A stretch of DNA of 44,470 nt from Deltaproteobacteria bacterium (GTDB taxonomy: Bacteria; Bdellovibrionota_B; Oligoflexia; Oligoflexales; Bog-1112): positions 1 through 44,470 of the forward strand of contig CANJLI010000015.1 of the NCBI GenBank assembly GCA_947475005.1, written 5' to 3'. The notes below the pieces were generated by a model that saw nothing but the letters and a program-made list of their open reading frames with translations, did no database searches and was not told the origin of the DNA. Positions within the stretch are counted from its first letter, which is position 1; each line of letters starts with the position of its first letter. The position numbers and the translations under genes were made by a program. Shown here piece by piece: positions 24,358 to 32,268 of the stretch.

Positions 24358-27123
24358 ATGACAGATCGCTTTAGTTTCGCCCACGGTTCCAATACGACGT
24401 ACGTGGAAGCTTTATACCAAGAATTTTTACAAGATCCCACTCGCGTGGATCCTTCGTGGCAGGCATTTTTTGCAGGATATCAGCTGGCACTCCAATCGGG
24501 GCCCGTTTCCAATCGGTTGGAGGAAGGCTCTTCTACAGGATTGGAACATGCAAAGGTCGAAGCGTTCATCAACGCCTACCGTCGATTGGGACATCTCTAC
24601 GCACAGCTCAATCCTTTAGAAGCAGCTCAACCGGTACCGGCTGCTCTACAACCCGAAGCCCACGGATTGGCAGAAGTAGCACCTGAGCAACTTTTTCATA
24701 CCTCTAACTTTTTTTCTCAATCTCCCATGGCCTTCCAAGATATTTACAGCAAGTTGCAAGCGACGTACTGTGGTTCCATTGGGGCAGATTTTCGAGATAT
24801 TAATCACATCGAGGCTATCACGTGGTTGCAGGAAGAAATGGAATCCTGCACCAATCGACCTGTGCTTGCTGCGCCTTTGCGTGTACGTATTGCAGAGAAA
24901 TTGGCACAAGCTGAAGGTCTTGAGCGTTTTCTACAAACTCGATTTTTGGGACAGAAGCGATTTTCTCTTGAGGGTCTGGATACGCTGTTGCCACTTCTTG
25001 ATATCCTCATCGATCAAGCTTCTCTCCATGGTGCAGAGGAAGTGTGCATGGGGATGGCCCACCGAGGGCGCCTCAACGTACTATGCAACATTATGGAGAA
25101 GCCCTACGAGCTATTGATTCAAGAATTTGTAGGTAGTGGATTTAATCCATTCGATATCGATGGGGATGTAAAATATCACAAAGGGTTTGCCAAAGAGGTG
25201 CAAACCTTTGGGCAAAAGCAAATGCGATTGTATCTTTCTCCCAACCCAAGTCACTTGGAGTTTGTTAATCCAGTGGTAGAGGGATTTGTTCGGTGCCGAC
25301 AGGAGCTCCAAGGAAACCCTAGTGCGATTGTGCCGGTGTTGCTCCATGGAGATGCTGCTTTTATTGGGCAAGGCATCGTGCCTGAAACACTGAATTTGTC
25401 TCAGTTGGAAGGATATGGAACCCAGGGCACGATTCATATCATTACCAACAACCAGATTGGATTTACAACCAATCCAAGGGATGCTCGTTCGTGTCACTAT
25501 AGTTCCGATATTGCTAAAGTTGTTCATGCACCGGTGTTTCATGTAAATGCCAACGACCCAGAGGCGGTGGCATGGGTGGCAATTTTGAGTGTGAAGTTTA
25601 GGCAAAAGTTTAAACGGGATGTGGTGATCGATCTCATCGGGTATCGACGTCATGGGCACAATGAAGCCGATGAACCAGCCTTCACCCAACCGGTGATGTA
25701 CCAACAGATTAAGACAATGCCTACGGCATTTACACTTTATACCGGCGATCAGATTGCCAAAGGAACCCTCACCGAATCCCAGGTGATGCAGATGGAAAAT
25801 AGGGTGAAAGAGGCGCTACAAGAGGCTCATGAAAAGGTCAAAGCAGGGAAAGTCGCCGATCCGATCTATCCTTCGATCTTTGATGCGATCTTCAAAAAAC
25901 ATCCTGTATCCAGGGAAGAGATGTTTCGTCAAATCGAAACGGCAGTGCCAAAGAAACGCTTGCAATCCTTAGCTGAGAAGTTGATTACTTTTCCTTCTGA
26001 TTTTGTACCCCATCCTAAAATTGAGAAGTTGCTACAATCTCGCAAAGAGATGGCGCAAGGGGAGGGGAATCTTGATTGGGCCTTTGCAGAACTGATGGCA
26101 TTTGGTTCTTTGGCTCAGGATGGGAATCGAATTCGGTTGTCGGGGCAAGATTGTAAGCGAGGGACATTTAGCAGTCGACATGGGGTATGGTTTGATGTTC
26201 ATACCAATCGAATGTATGACCCGCTCAACCACATTGAAGCCAAGGCCAGCGTAGAAATCATTAACAGTCCCTTGTCTGAGCAAGGCTGTTTGGGATTTGA
26301 GTTTGGCTATTCTCTCGCAGATGCAAATGCACTGGTGCTATGGGAGGCTCAGTTTGGGGATTTTGTAAACGGGGCTCAAGTCATCATTGATCAGTTTCTC
26401 GTGGCCAGTGAGGCCAAGTGGAACCAGAATAGTGGATTGGTCTTGTTGTTGCCTCATGGATATGAGGGCATGGGACCGGAGCATTCTAGTGCAAGGCCTG
26501 AGCGTTTTCTTCAACTGTGTGGCAATCTCAATATCCAAGTTTGCGATGTGACCACCCCTGCACAGTTGTTTCATCTTCTGCGACGGCAGATGATACGCAC
26601 CTTCCGCAAACCCTTGATTCTCATGACTCCAAAGAGTTGGCTTCGACATCCCAGTGTGGTGTCGAAGTGGGATGCCTTTGTGAAGGGATCCTTTTGTGAA
26701 GTTTTGGACGAGGTAGAGATTGTCAAAAAGAAATCTGTAGAACGGGTTTTATTTTGCACAGGAAAAATCTACTACGAACTTTACGAAGCCCGATCTCTAT
26801 CTCCTGATTGTGCAGACACTGTGGCTATCGTGCGCGTGGAGCAGCTCTATCCATTTCCTAAAGAGCGAATGCAAGAGATCGTGGCACAGTATCCTAAAGC
26901 AACATCGTGGATCTGGGTACAAGAGGAGCCACAAAATATGGGGTTCTGGAGTTTCATTGCTCCGAGATTGCAAGAGCTAATGGATGGAAAAGAGCTTACC
27001 TACATCGGGCGCAAAGCCTCAGGTTCTACGGCCGAAGGCTCTGCCAAGTCTCACCAGGTAGAGCAGCAGCGCATTGTGCAAGAGGCCTTCGCCCAGGTAT
27101 GTAAGTGGGGACCTACGGTGTGA
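24358..27123 (+). CDS. sucA: 2-oxoglutarate dehydrogenase E1
   Basis: The 921-residue thiamine-diphosphate enzyme decarboxylates 2-oxoglutarate and succinylates the E2 lipoyl group. The N-terminus has the E2-binding motif YVEALYQEFLQDPTRVDPSW. Active-site blocks include MAHRGRLNVL, YHKGF, SPNPSHLE and the ThDP/Mg motif starting GDAAF and ending NNQIGFTT. The order E2–E3–E1 is unusual; most bacteria have E1 first. It begins 17 bases after lpd and ends on a hairpin that includes its stop codon. Length is close to other E1o proteins. Confidence 0.95.
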   Translation: MTDRFSFAHGSNTTYVEALYQEFLQDPTRVDPSWQAFFAGYQLALQSGPVSNRLEEGSSTGLEHAKVEAFINAYRRLGHLYAQLNPLEAAQPVPAALQPEAHGLAEVAPEQLFHTSNFFSQSPMAFQDIYSKLQATYCGSIGADFRDINHIEAITWLQEEMESCTNRPVLAAPLRVRIAEKLAQAEGLERFLQTRFLGQKRFSLEGLDTLLPLLDILIDQASLHGAEEVCMGMAHRGRLNVLCNIMEKPYELLIQEFVGSGFNPFDIDGDVKYHKGFAKEVQTFGQKQMRLYLSPNPSHLEFVNPVVEGFVRCRQELQGNPSAIVPVLLHGDAAFIGQGIVPETLNLSQLEGYGTQGTIHIITNNQIGFTTNPRDARSCHYSSDIAKVVHAPVFHVNANDPEAVAWVAILSVKFRQKFKRDVVIDLIGYRRHGHNEADEPAFTQPVMYQQIKTMPTAFTLYTGDQIAKGTLTESQVMQMENRVKEALQEAHEKVKAGKVADPIYPSIFDAIFKKHPVSREEMFRQIETAVPKKRLQSLAEKLITFPSDFVPHPKIEKLLQSRKEMAQGEGNLDWAFAELMAFGSLAQDGNRIRLSGQDCKRGTFSSRHGVWFDVHTNRMYDPLNHIEAKASVEIINSPLSEQGCLGFEFGYSLADANALVLWEAQFGDFVNGAQVIIDQFLVASEAKWNQNSGLVLLLPHGYEGMGPEHSSARPERFLQLCGNLNIQVCDVTTPAQLFHLLRRQMIRTFRKPLILMTPKSWLRHPSVVSKWDAFVKGSFCEVLDEVEIVKKKSVERVLFCTGKIYYELYEARSLSPDCADTVAIVRVEQLYPFPKERMQEIVAQYPKATSWIWVQEEPQNMGFWSFIAPRLQELMDGKELTYIGRKASGSTAEGSAKSHQVEQQRIVQEAFAQVCKWGPTV

Positions 27124-27161
27124 TGGTTTCTTTTACTTGAAAAGCAGAAAAGAAACCATCA
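27121..27161. terminator. Hairpin ending the sucB-lpd-sucA operon
   Basis: TGATGGTTTCTTTT (27121-27134) and its exact complement (27148-27161) form a 14-bp stem that overlaps the sucA stop codon. There is no long T-run after it. It also faces the LRR gene coming from the other side, so it may act in both directions. Confidence 0.6.
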
Positions 27162-27204
27162 CACCCCAACCATAAGCCTATGGGGTAATTAGGCATGTTC
27201 AAGT

Positions 27205-28038
27205 TTACGGGGTCTCACCGTCGCCGCGAAGTATTATCTCCCAAATCTCGGGTGGCAACGTTGGCAACACTGTAGATTCCCCTTGCTTGTAACCGCAAAG
27301 CAATATTACCCAGCAAGTCCGTAAATTAAAAGGTTTATTCCTTTTATTCCTTTCCAGGCGCTGTGAAATGGCTGTCAACGCTATGTCGCCTCCCTCCTGT
27401 AAGATCCTATGGTTCTTGAGGTCAAGTGTAGTGAGGAATCTATTTACCTTAAGGGCCTCTGCCAGCGCTGTGGTTCCTGCAGCTCCAATCCCTTGGTTAA
27501 TCGTAAATAAACCGTTGCCGTCGACGCTTGTCCAGAAGTTTTCCTCGAGGGTAAGTGTGGTGAGGGTTGCATTTACCTTAAGGGCCTCTGCCAACGCTAT
27601 GGCTCCCGCGTTTCCCATCCGGTTGTGATTGAGGGTAAGTGTGGTGAGGGTTGCATTTACCTTAAGGGCCTCTGCCAATGCGCTGACTCCCTCATCTTTG
27701 ATCTCGTTCTGGGAGAGTACAAGTATGGTGAGGGTTGCATTTACCTTAAGGGCCTCTGCCAGCACTCTGGCTTCTTCAGGTTCAAGGAAGGTGTTGTAAA
27801 GGTTAAGTGTGGTGAGGGTTGCATTTACCGTAAGGGCCTCTGCCAGCACTCTGGCTCTTTCGCCTTTGGGGCAGTCGCCGACATTGCGGGAGGTGAGGTT
27901 GAGTGTGTCGAAGGCAGTTGGATTTTCCAAAAATGCCTGCAGCTCTCTTGTTGTTCTATGCCCCCCACCTTCAGCTGCCCGACCCTGTCCGGGAATAACA
28001 GCAAGAAAGAGCAGAGCGATTGCATGAAAATTACGCAT
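27205..28038 (-). CDS. Exported leucine-rich-repeat protein with F-box-like tail
   Basis: The start at 28038 has GGAG at good spacing and begins a signal peptide (RNFHAIALLFLAVIPGQGRA). About five ribonuclease-inhibitor-type LRRs of roughly 28 residues follow, each with LAEALKVNATLTTL or a close form. At DNA level these units are almost identical, showing recent expansion. The C-terminus contains LPTLPPEIWEIIL, which resembles an F-box helix (LPxEIxxxIL). F-box plus LRR is a eukaryotic ubiquitin-ligase adaptor design used by some bacterial effectors. In bacteria an envelope-associated binding role is the safer alternative. The normal F-box order (F-box before LRRs) is reversed here. Confidence 0.7.
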   Translation of the reverse strand: MRNFHAIALLFLAVIPGQGRAAEGGGHRTTRELQAFLENPTAFDTLNLTSRNVGDCPKGERARVLAEALTVNATLTTLNLYNTFLEPEEARVLAEALKVNATLTILVLSQNEIKDEGVSALAEALKVNATLTTLTLNHNRMGNAGAIALAEALKVNATLTTLTLEENFWTSVDGNGLFTINQGIGAAGTTALAEALKVNRFLTTLDLKNHRILQEGGDIALTAISQRLERNKRNKPFNLRTCWVILLCGYKQGESTVLPTLPPEIWEIILRGDGETP

Positions 28039-28161
28039 AAAATTCTCCATGATTATGGGATGGGCGTACCATCCAGGTTAGATGGCGGAGTTTCTCGCCT
28101 TTAACGGCGAACAGTCAATGGCGAACTAAAATTCACTATAATAACGGCTGATTGAATCATG

Positions 28162-28203
28162 CAATTAAAGGGCCGCCCGACTGCAATGGCATTCGCCTAA
28201 GGA
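28162..28203. repeat. Diverged partial copy of the 28495 element end
   Basis: This stretch matches 28496-28537 with a few changes, including the shared run CCCGACTGCAATGGC and CTAAGGAA. It lies on the other side of the HAD pseudogene, so the pseudogene is bracketed by direct repeats. A lone REP half unit (CCGTCATCCCAA) follows at about 28216. Confidence 0.65.
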
Positions 28204-28269
28204 AGCCTTGCCAGTCCGTCATCCCAATGCTGTCCGTTTTTTTGAGCAGGCTCAAACTCTGTTTTATAC

Positions 28270-28490
28270 CTAAACACCCACCATAACCGTATGGTGAATG
28301 CGGTTCAAATGATCCGGATGTTGGTGTCCATCTCCCAGTAAAAGCACATCGATATTCAACTGCTGGCCCACCTCGAGATCATGGTCCGTATCCCCCACCA
28401 AAATCGTCTCTTTGGGATCAAGTTGATGGATTTCCAACAGACGATGCCCATTGGCTACTTTGCTATCGGCAGGGCTATGAGCCAGTCCAT
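28270..28490 (-). pseudogene. Truncated duplicate of the HAD phosphatase 3' end
   Basis: The minus strand encodes about 73 residues closely matching the C-terminus of the intact gene at 29955-30587, from HGLAHS through DPKETILVGDTDHDLEVG to MVGV and a TAG stop. The match ends abruptly at 28490, and the 5' two thirds of the gene are missing. Beyond this point an element end begins (28495). Synonymous and a few amino-acid changes show that the duplication is not brand new. The fragment keeps HAD motif IV but lacks the nucleophile, so it cannot be active. Confidence 0.88.
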
Positions 28491-28494
28491 GGTA

Positions 28495-28799
28495 TAATTA
28501 AGGGACACCCGACTGCAATGGCGTTCGGCTAAGGAATCTTATGTGTCTGGCATTCTGTGATGAGATCGGGGACAGCTACCGAATGGCGCTTCCTTAAGAA
28601 GGGGATAATTGTCATCTTTCACTTACGTTCAAGATGGCAACCCATCCGTCATCCCAAGGCTGCGTAGCAGCCGTATGGGATCTCGATAAAAACGCAGGGA
28701 TCCCATACGATCCCTGCGGGACCTTGGGATGACGGTTTTCCAAGGATTTAGGCAAATAGTACGCTTAAGGAAGCGCCATTCTCGGGTGTCCCTTAATTA
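28495..28799. mobile_element. 305-bp element with 18-bp terminal inverted repeats
   Basis: The left end TAATTAAGGGACACCCGA (28495-28512) is exactly complementary to 28782-28799. An inner pair of ends (GGGGACAGCTACC at about 28565 and CTCGGGTGTCCC) bounds the composite unit also seen at 11279, with a REP hairpin pair at 28646-28735 in the middle. Both ends abut TTAA, which may be a target duplication. The right end supplies the stop codon of the neighbouring lipoprotein gene. No transposase is encoded. Confidence 0.75.
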
Positions 28800-29809
28800 T
28801 TCATGACTGCACAAAACTCGTTTTGTGGCCCATAGGGTATGCCTGAAAATTTCTCTTCACACTCGCTTGCAGAAACTTTCTCATAAATTCCGGTTTCTTT
28901 GAGGCTTTGATAGTTCAAAGTCGCACAAAATTCTCCATGGGGCCCGAAGGGGTTGCCAGAGAATTTTTTCTCACAATTTGGGCAGGTCACTTCGCTTCCA
29001 TCAGCCAAAATTTCCGTTCCGAACTCTGAGTATTTCTTTGTTACGGCGCATAGTTCATCGTGTTCTCCATACACCTTGCCTTTAAAGTTTGCTACACAGT
29101 CAGCGAAGGGAGCTGTTTCTCCTTTGATATTCTTATTTCTTAGTGTGAAATAGCGATTTTTTACGGCACAAAATTCCTGGTTGGGTCCAAATGTCTTGCC
29201 TTGGAAGGTGGTTTCACAATTTTTAAATGGAGCCGGGGTTGTGTTGTTGGCTATAGGCTCATTTTGCAAGATAAAGAATTGAGTATTACGCTGGTCATCT
29301 CTAAACAAAGTTTTACAATCACTGTCTTTGGTTTTTAGATCCTTTGTTACCAAAAGGATTTGGCTTGGTTTAATGTCTTCTGTGAGTATAACAGCATCGG
29401 AATCATAAGGGTCTTGTTGGAATTTTTTATACTCAGGCCCAGTGAATTTTACAGAAATAATGACTGGGGTTTCTTTTTGTCGGCATTGTATAAAGTAGGC
29501 ATAATGCAAAGCGGTTGTATAAGATTCAGTAAGATGAATCTTGTTTATGGAGCTATTTTTGAACTCTTCATCGTTTTTACCCGCGCCTGTTCCACCTTTT
29601 GAGAGAAGAAATCCATCTTTTTGAATGCTTTCTACATTTTTATCCGATGTTGCATGATAAAAGATGAGGCCTTGAGTTTCGGAAGGGGCGTCCCCCTTTT
29701 CCTTTCCAATTATCTTGATTTTGCATCCCACAGCCAGCAGGAGGCAATAGGTGGTCAGAAGAAAAGAAAAGATCCCTTTGATTCGACTAATCCTTATTAC
29801 ATCACACAA
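28793..29809 (-). CDS. Lipoprotein with ART-like domain and four Cys-pair repeats
   Basis: The TTG start at 29809 has GGAGG 6 bases upstream. A signal with lipobox LAVGC puts the acylated Cys at 29. Residues 48-155 resemble ADP-ribosyltransferase-fold domains: FYHATS (candidate His), HLTESYTTALHYA (candidate Tyr) and ILTEDIKPSQILLV (candidate Glu). After this come four repeats about 40 residues apart (Cys198, 238, 279, 317) with the pattern C-x3-F-x-G-x2-[FY]-G-x5-[FL]-C-A, probably each with a disulfide. The repeat family was not recognised. Its stop codon lies inside the adjoining element, so the original end may have been longer. Confidence 0.65.
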   Translation of the reverse strand: MCDVIRISRIKGIFSFLLTTYCLLLAVGCKIKIIGKEKGDAPSETQGLIFYHATSDKNVESIQKDGFLLSKGGTGAGKNDEEFKNSSINKIHLTESYTTALHYAYFIQCRQKETPVIISVKFTGPEYKKFQQDPYDSDAVILTEDIKPSQILLVTKDLKTKDSDCKTLFRDDQRNTQFFILQNEPIANNTTPAPFKNCETTFQGKTFGPNQEFCAVKNRYFTLRNKNIKGETAPFADCVANFKGKVYGEHDELCAVTKKYSEFGTEILADGSEVTCPNCEKKFSGNPFGPHGEFCATLNYQSLKETGIYEKVSASECEEKFSGIPYGPQNEFCAVMNN

Positions 29810-29911
29810 AATTCACCTCCACTGATATATGGCTAAAAACTATATCTTAGATTTTACCATGGAAGGTTGAATATTGGATGGAGGTAACTATTCTAAGGTG
29901 TGGAATCGAGG

Positions 29912-29953
29912 TTTTCTTGGGAAAATTGCGCAGCTGGTTCCACAAAAGAAAAG
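29912..29953. repeat. Intergenic palindrome, TGCGCAGCTGG family, site 3
   Basis: TTTTCTTGGGAAA and TTCCACAAAAGAAAA form imperfect arms around ATTGCGCAGCTGG. It is just after the HAD stop codon on the minus strand, so it is the likely terminator of that gene. Confidence 0.55.
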
Positions 29954-29954
29954 A

Positions 29955-30587
29955 TCAAACTCCAACCATAACCGTATGGTGAATCCGATTCAAATGATCT
30001 GGGTGCTGGTGCCCATCTCCCAGCAAAAGCACATCTACATTTAACTGCTGGCCCACCTCAAGATCATGGTCCGTATCCCCCACCAAGATTGTCTCTTTCG
30101 GGTCAAGTTTATGAGTTTCCAACAGATGATGTCCGTTTTCTACTTTGCTATCAGCGCGGCTGTGAGCCAGTCCATAGACGCCGGTAAAGAAAGGAGCTAC
30201 CTCAAAATGATGGAGCAATTTCTCTAACGACTTTTGAGGAGCAGCAGAGAGCACATACTGGGCAACCCCTTGTTTTTGCAACATCCCAAGCAAGGCATGT
30301 CTACCTTCAAAAAGAGAGGCCCCAGCCAGTTTGTCTGTATATATCTTGTGATAGACCTGGTGCAGATAGTCGTAGGATCCTTCTTTTTGAGGAAAATCAA
30401 GCGACCGGTAGAAGGATTCCACGGGAAAATGGAACTTTCGACGCATCTCCTCTAGGGTCAACGGGGGCAACTCCATGGAAGAAAGCCCAGTATTTAGGCA
30501 GTCTAGGGTGATATCTACATCGTTTAAGAGGGTGCCGTTCCAGTCCCAAATAATGTTTTTATAGGTAGAAAGATGAGTAAAAAGCAT
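29955..30587 (-). CDS. HAD-superfamily phosphatase (phosphoglycolate phosphatase-like)
   Basis: The 210-residue protein has HAD motif I as DWNGTLLND (nucleophile Asp followed by Asn-Gly-Thr), a helical cap (about 20-90), motif II in YVLSAAPQ, Lys in the SRADSKVENG region and motif IV GDTDHDLEVG. It resembles Gph-type phosphoglycolate phosphatases; the substrate cannot be fixed from sequence. GAGGAA lies upstream of the ATG. A diverged partial copy of its 3' end survives 1.5 kb downstream. Motif I has WN where most have FD, common in one HAD subgroup. Confidence 0.85.
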   Translation of the reverse strand: MLFTHLSTYKNIIWDWNGTLLNDVDITLDCLNTGLSSMELPPLTLEEMRRKFHFPVESFYRSLDFPQKEGSYDYLHQVYHKIYTDKLAGASLFEGRHALLGMLQKQGVAQYVLSAAPQKSLEKLLHHFEVAPFFTGVYGLAHSRADSKVENGHHLLETHKLDPKETILVGDTDHDLEVGQQLNVDVLLLGDGHQHPDHLNRIHHTVMVGV

Positions 30588-30691
30588 AAAAATTCCTCAT
30601 AGAGCCAGAGTTCCCTCCACCATAAAGAAACTCTGCCGCGAAGGGAAGCGATAAACGAAACCCATGGATTTCTTGGCTCTTTTCCGGATAA

Positions 30692-30754
30692 AAAGTCAAT
30701 ATATTCAGGTGAATATGACTTTTCTCTGGATTTTTCATCCTACCCCGATATACT
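30692..30754 (+). promoter_or_regulatory. Candidate regulated promoter of the barrel–hydrolase operon
   Basis: An imperfect dyad, AAGTCAATATATTCA against TGAATATGACTT (30692-30720), lies just upstream of a TATACT -10 candidate (30749-30754). The -35 region is poor (CTGGAT), which would fit activation by a regulator bound at the dyad. This is a reading by eye. Confidence 0.35.
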
Positions 30755-30761
30755 CCCCCTA

Positions 30762-31002
30762 CATGAAGCGATCTCCGCTAGGGGGGTCCTTCTGTTGTAG
30801 GGTCCGCCCCAAGGGGGCACCAAAGCCAGTTCCGTTGTGAATTTCAGACGACAACCCGTCTGCCAAGCGACTTCCCACCTTACGTCGCTTAACTGCATCC
30901 TCTGTATGCGGTGTCAAACAATGGAAAAAACAAGACCCGTACTGGACTGACGTTTCCGTTTTCGCAGAAGTTTTAACACGATCTTAAAAAGAAGGGGTTT
31001 TT
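30762..31002 (+). other. Long structured 5' leader
   Basis: No gene is seen here. The stretch contains successive potential hairpins: AGCG/CGCT, GCCCC-AAG-GGGGC (about 30811-30823), AGACG/CGTCT, AAGCGAC/GTCGCTT (7 bp) and GCAT/ATGC. It ends in AAGAAGGGG before the ATG. It did not match a riboswitch class I know by consensus. It could be a cis-regulatory leader or house a small RNA. Confidence 0.35.
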
Positions 31003-32250
31003 ATGAAAACCAGCTATCTCCTCTTATTGGGAGCTCTCACTACGTCCATGCCATATGTGGCAGGAGCAAAGGAAAATGAGGCCACCACAACTGCTACCCC
31101 ACCGGCTGCAGTCGACAGATTTGCCCATGCGGCTGTACCAGAAGGTAACACCTTGCCTAAAAAAGTGTTGCGGGTACGGGTCGTAGATAAGTTCATCTTC
31201 GGGGGTGACTACTATGATGCAGACGGTAAAAAAGAAGACATCGGTCTGCGTACCAACGTGCATGTGAATGCTTTCGTTGCAGAGTACGGGATTACGGATC
31301 GATTGAGCTTTCGTATGTTGGTACCTACTTTTGTACACAACGAAGCCAGTATGGATTCCCAGCAGTTTGCGAGTTCTAAAAAATACGAAACTACGTACAA
31401 CGAAGCCCTGGATAAAGCGGTAGACAAAGGATATGAAGATTTTAAAGCCATATCTCCCAAGGCTACTAAGGCTGACTTTAGACAATATATACAGTCTCAC
31501 GGTTCAGCCCTTACAGGGTTTCCGTTGCCTACCGGCGAGAGACTTGGCTCCAACCGCTCCATCAAAGGTCACTTGCATGACACGGTGATGCGTGGTTCTA
31601 CACCTACCAATGGTCGATTGGGACTTGGGGATATCGAAGTTGGATTGCTCTACAATTTCTATCGTACAAATTCCATGCTTGTTTCTTCCGGTCTTGGACT
31701 TCGTACTCCAACTGGAGATTTTAGCGACAACTCCATTCGACGTACTACAGGGGGTGGAATCTATGACGGAGGTCTTCGTCTTAACTTTGACTACAGCCCT
31801 GTTTTTGGTCTGTGGCTCTCTGCCCAAAGTCAGCATGAATACGCACTTACCTCGACGACACAGAAACGAGCGAGTCTTGTGAACCCGTACATGCTCAACG
31901 AGGCTACACCCTCTGATGGGGACAACACCCAGAAGTATGAGAAACGAGGCTTTGATAGCAAAGAACTTTTAAAGGCCAACTACGGATTTGGTGCTTTGAC
32001 ACCTGCCCTGAAGGCATTCGCGATGAATACGTACTACCAGCACCATACCCAACGATCGACCTATATCGATGGGACTGAGTCCAAACCGTTTGGTGTTGTA
32101 CAAGGTGTTGGGGGTGGTGGTTCTGTAAGTGGCTTAGGATATGGAGTTCCACTTGCCTTTGATGTGGATTACTTCTCTCCAGTAGCGGGTAAGAATACCA
32201 TTGCCAACAATGAGTTGACCATGACCCTCTACATGTACGCTAAGTTTTAA
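31003..32250 (+). CDS. Predicted outer-membrane beta-barrel
   Basis: The 415-residue protein has a signal peptide ending near AGA (residue 22). Alternating strands rich in aromatic and Gly residues follow, such as ITDRLSFRMLVPTF, GDIEVGLLYNF and SGLGLRTPTGDF, ending in the C-terminal Phe (MYAKF) recognised by BAM. Repeated strand motifs of the type IEVGLLYNF and GLRTPTGDFS are reminiscent of phenol-degradation MetA-like barrels. A soluble insert occurs at about 110-180. It precedes the lipoprotein hydrolase by 18 bases, so they form an operon. The substrate is not known. Confidence 0.75.
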   Translation: MKTSYLLLLGALTTSMPYVAGAKENEATTTATPPAAVDRFAHAAVPEGNTLPKKVLRVRVVDKFIFGGDYYDADGKKEDIGLRTNVHVNAFVAEYGITDRLSFRMLVPTFVHNEASMDSQQFASSKKYETTYNEALDKAVDKGYEDFKAISPKATKADFRQYIQSHGSALTGFPLPTGERLGSNRSIKGHLHDTVMRGSTPTNGRLGLGDIEVGLLYNFYRTNSMLVSSGLGLRTPTGDFSDNSIRRTTGGGIYDGGLRLNFDYSPVFGLWLSAQSQHEYALTSTTQKRASLVNPYMLNEATPSDGDNTQKYEKRGFDSKELLKANYGFGALTPALKAFAMNTYYQHHTQRSTYIDGTESKPFGVVQGVGGGGSVSGLGYGVPLAFDVDYFSPVAGKNTIANNELTMTLYMYAKF

Positions 32251-32268
32251 ACGAGAAAGGATTACACC

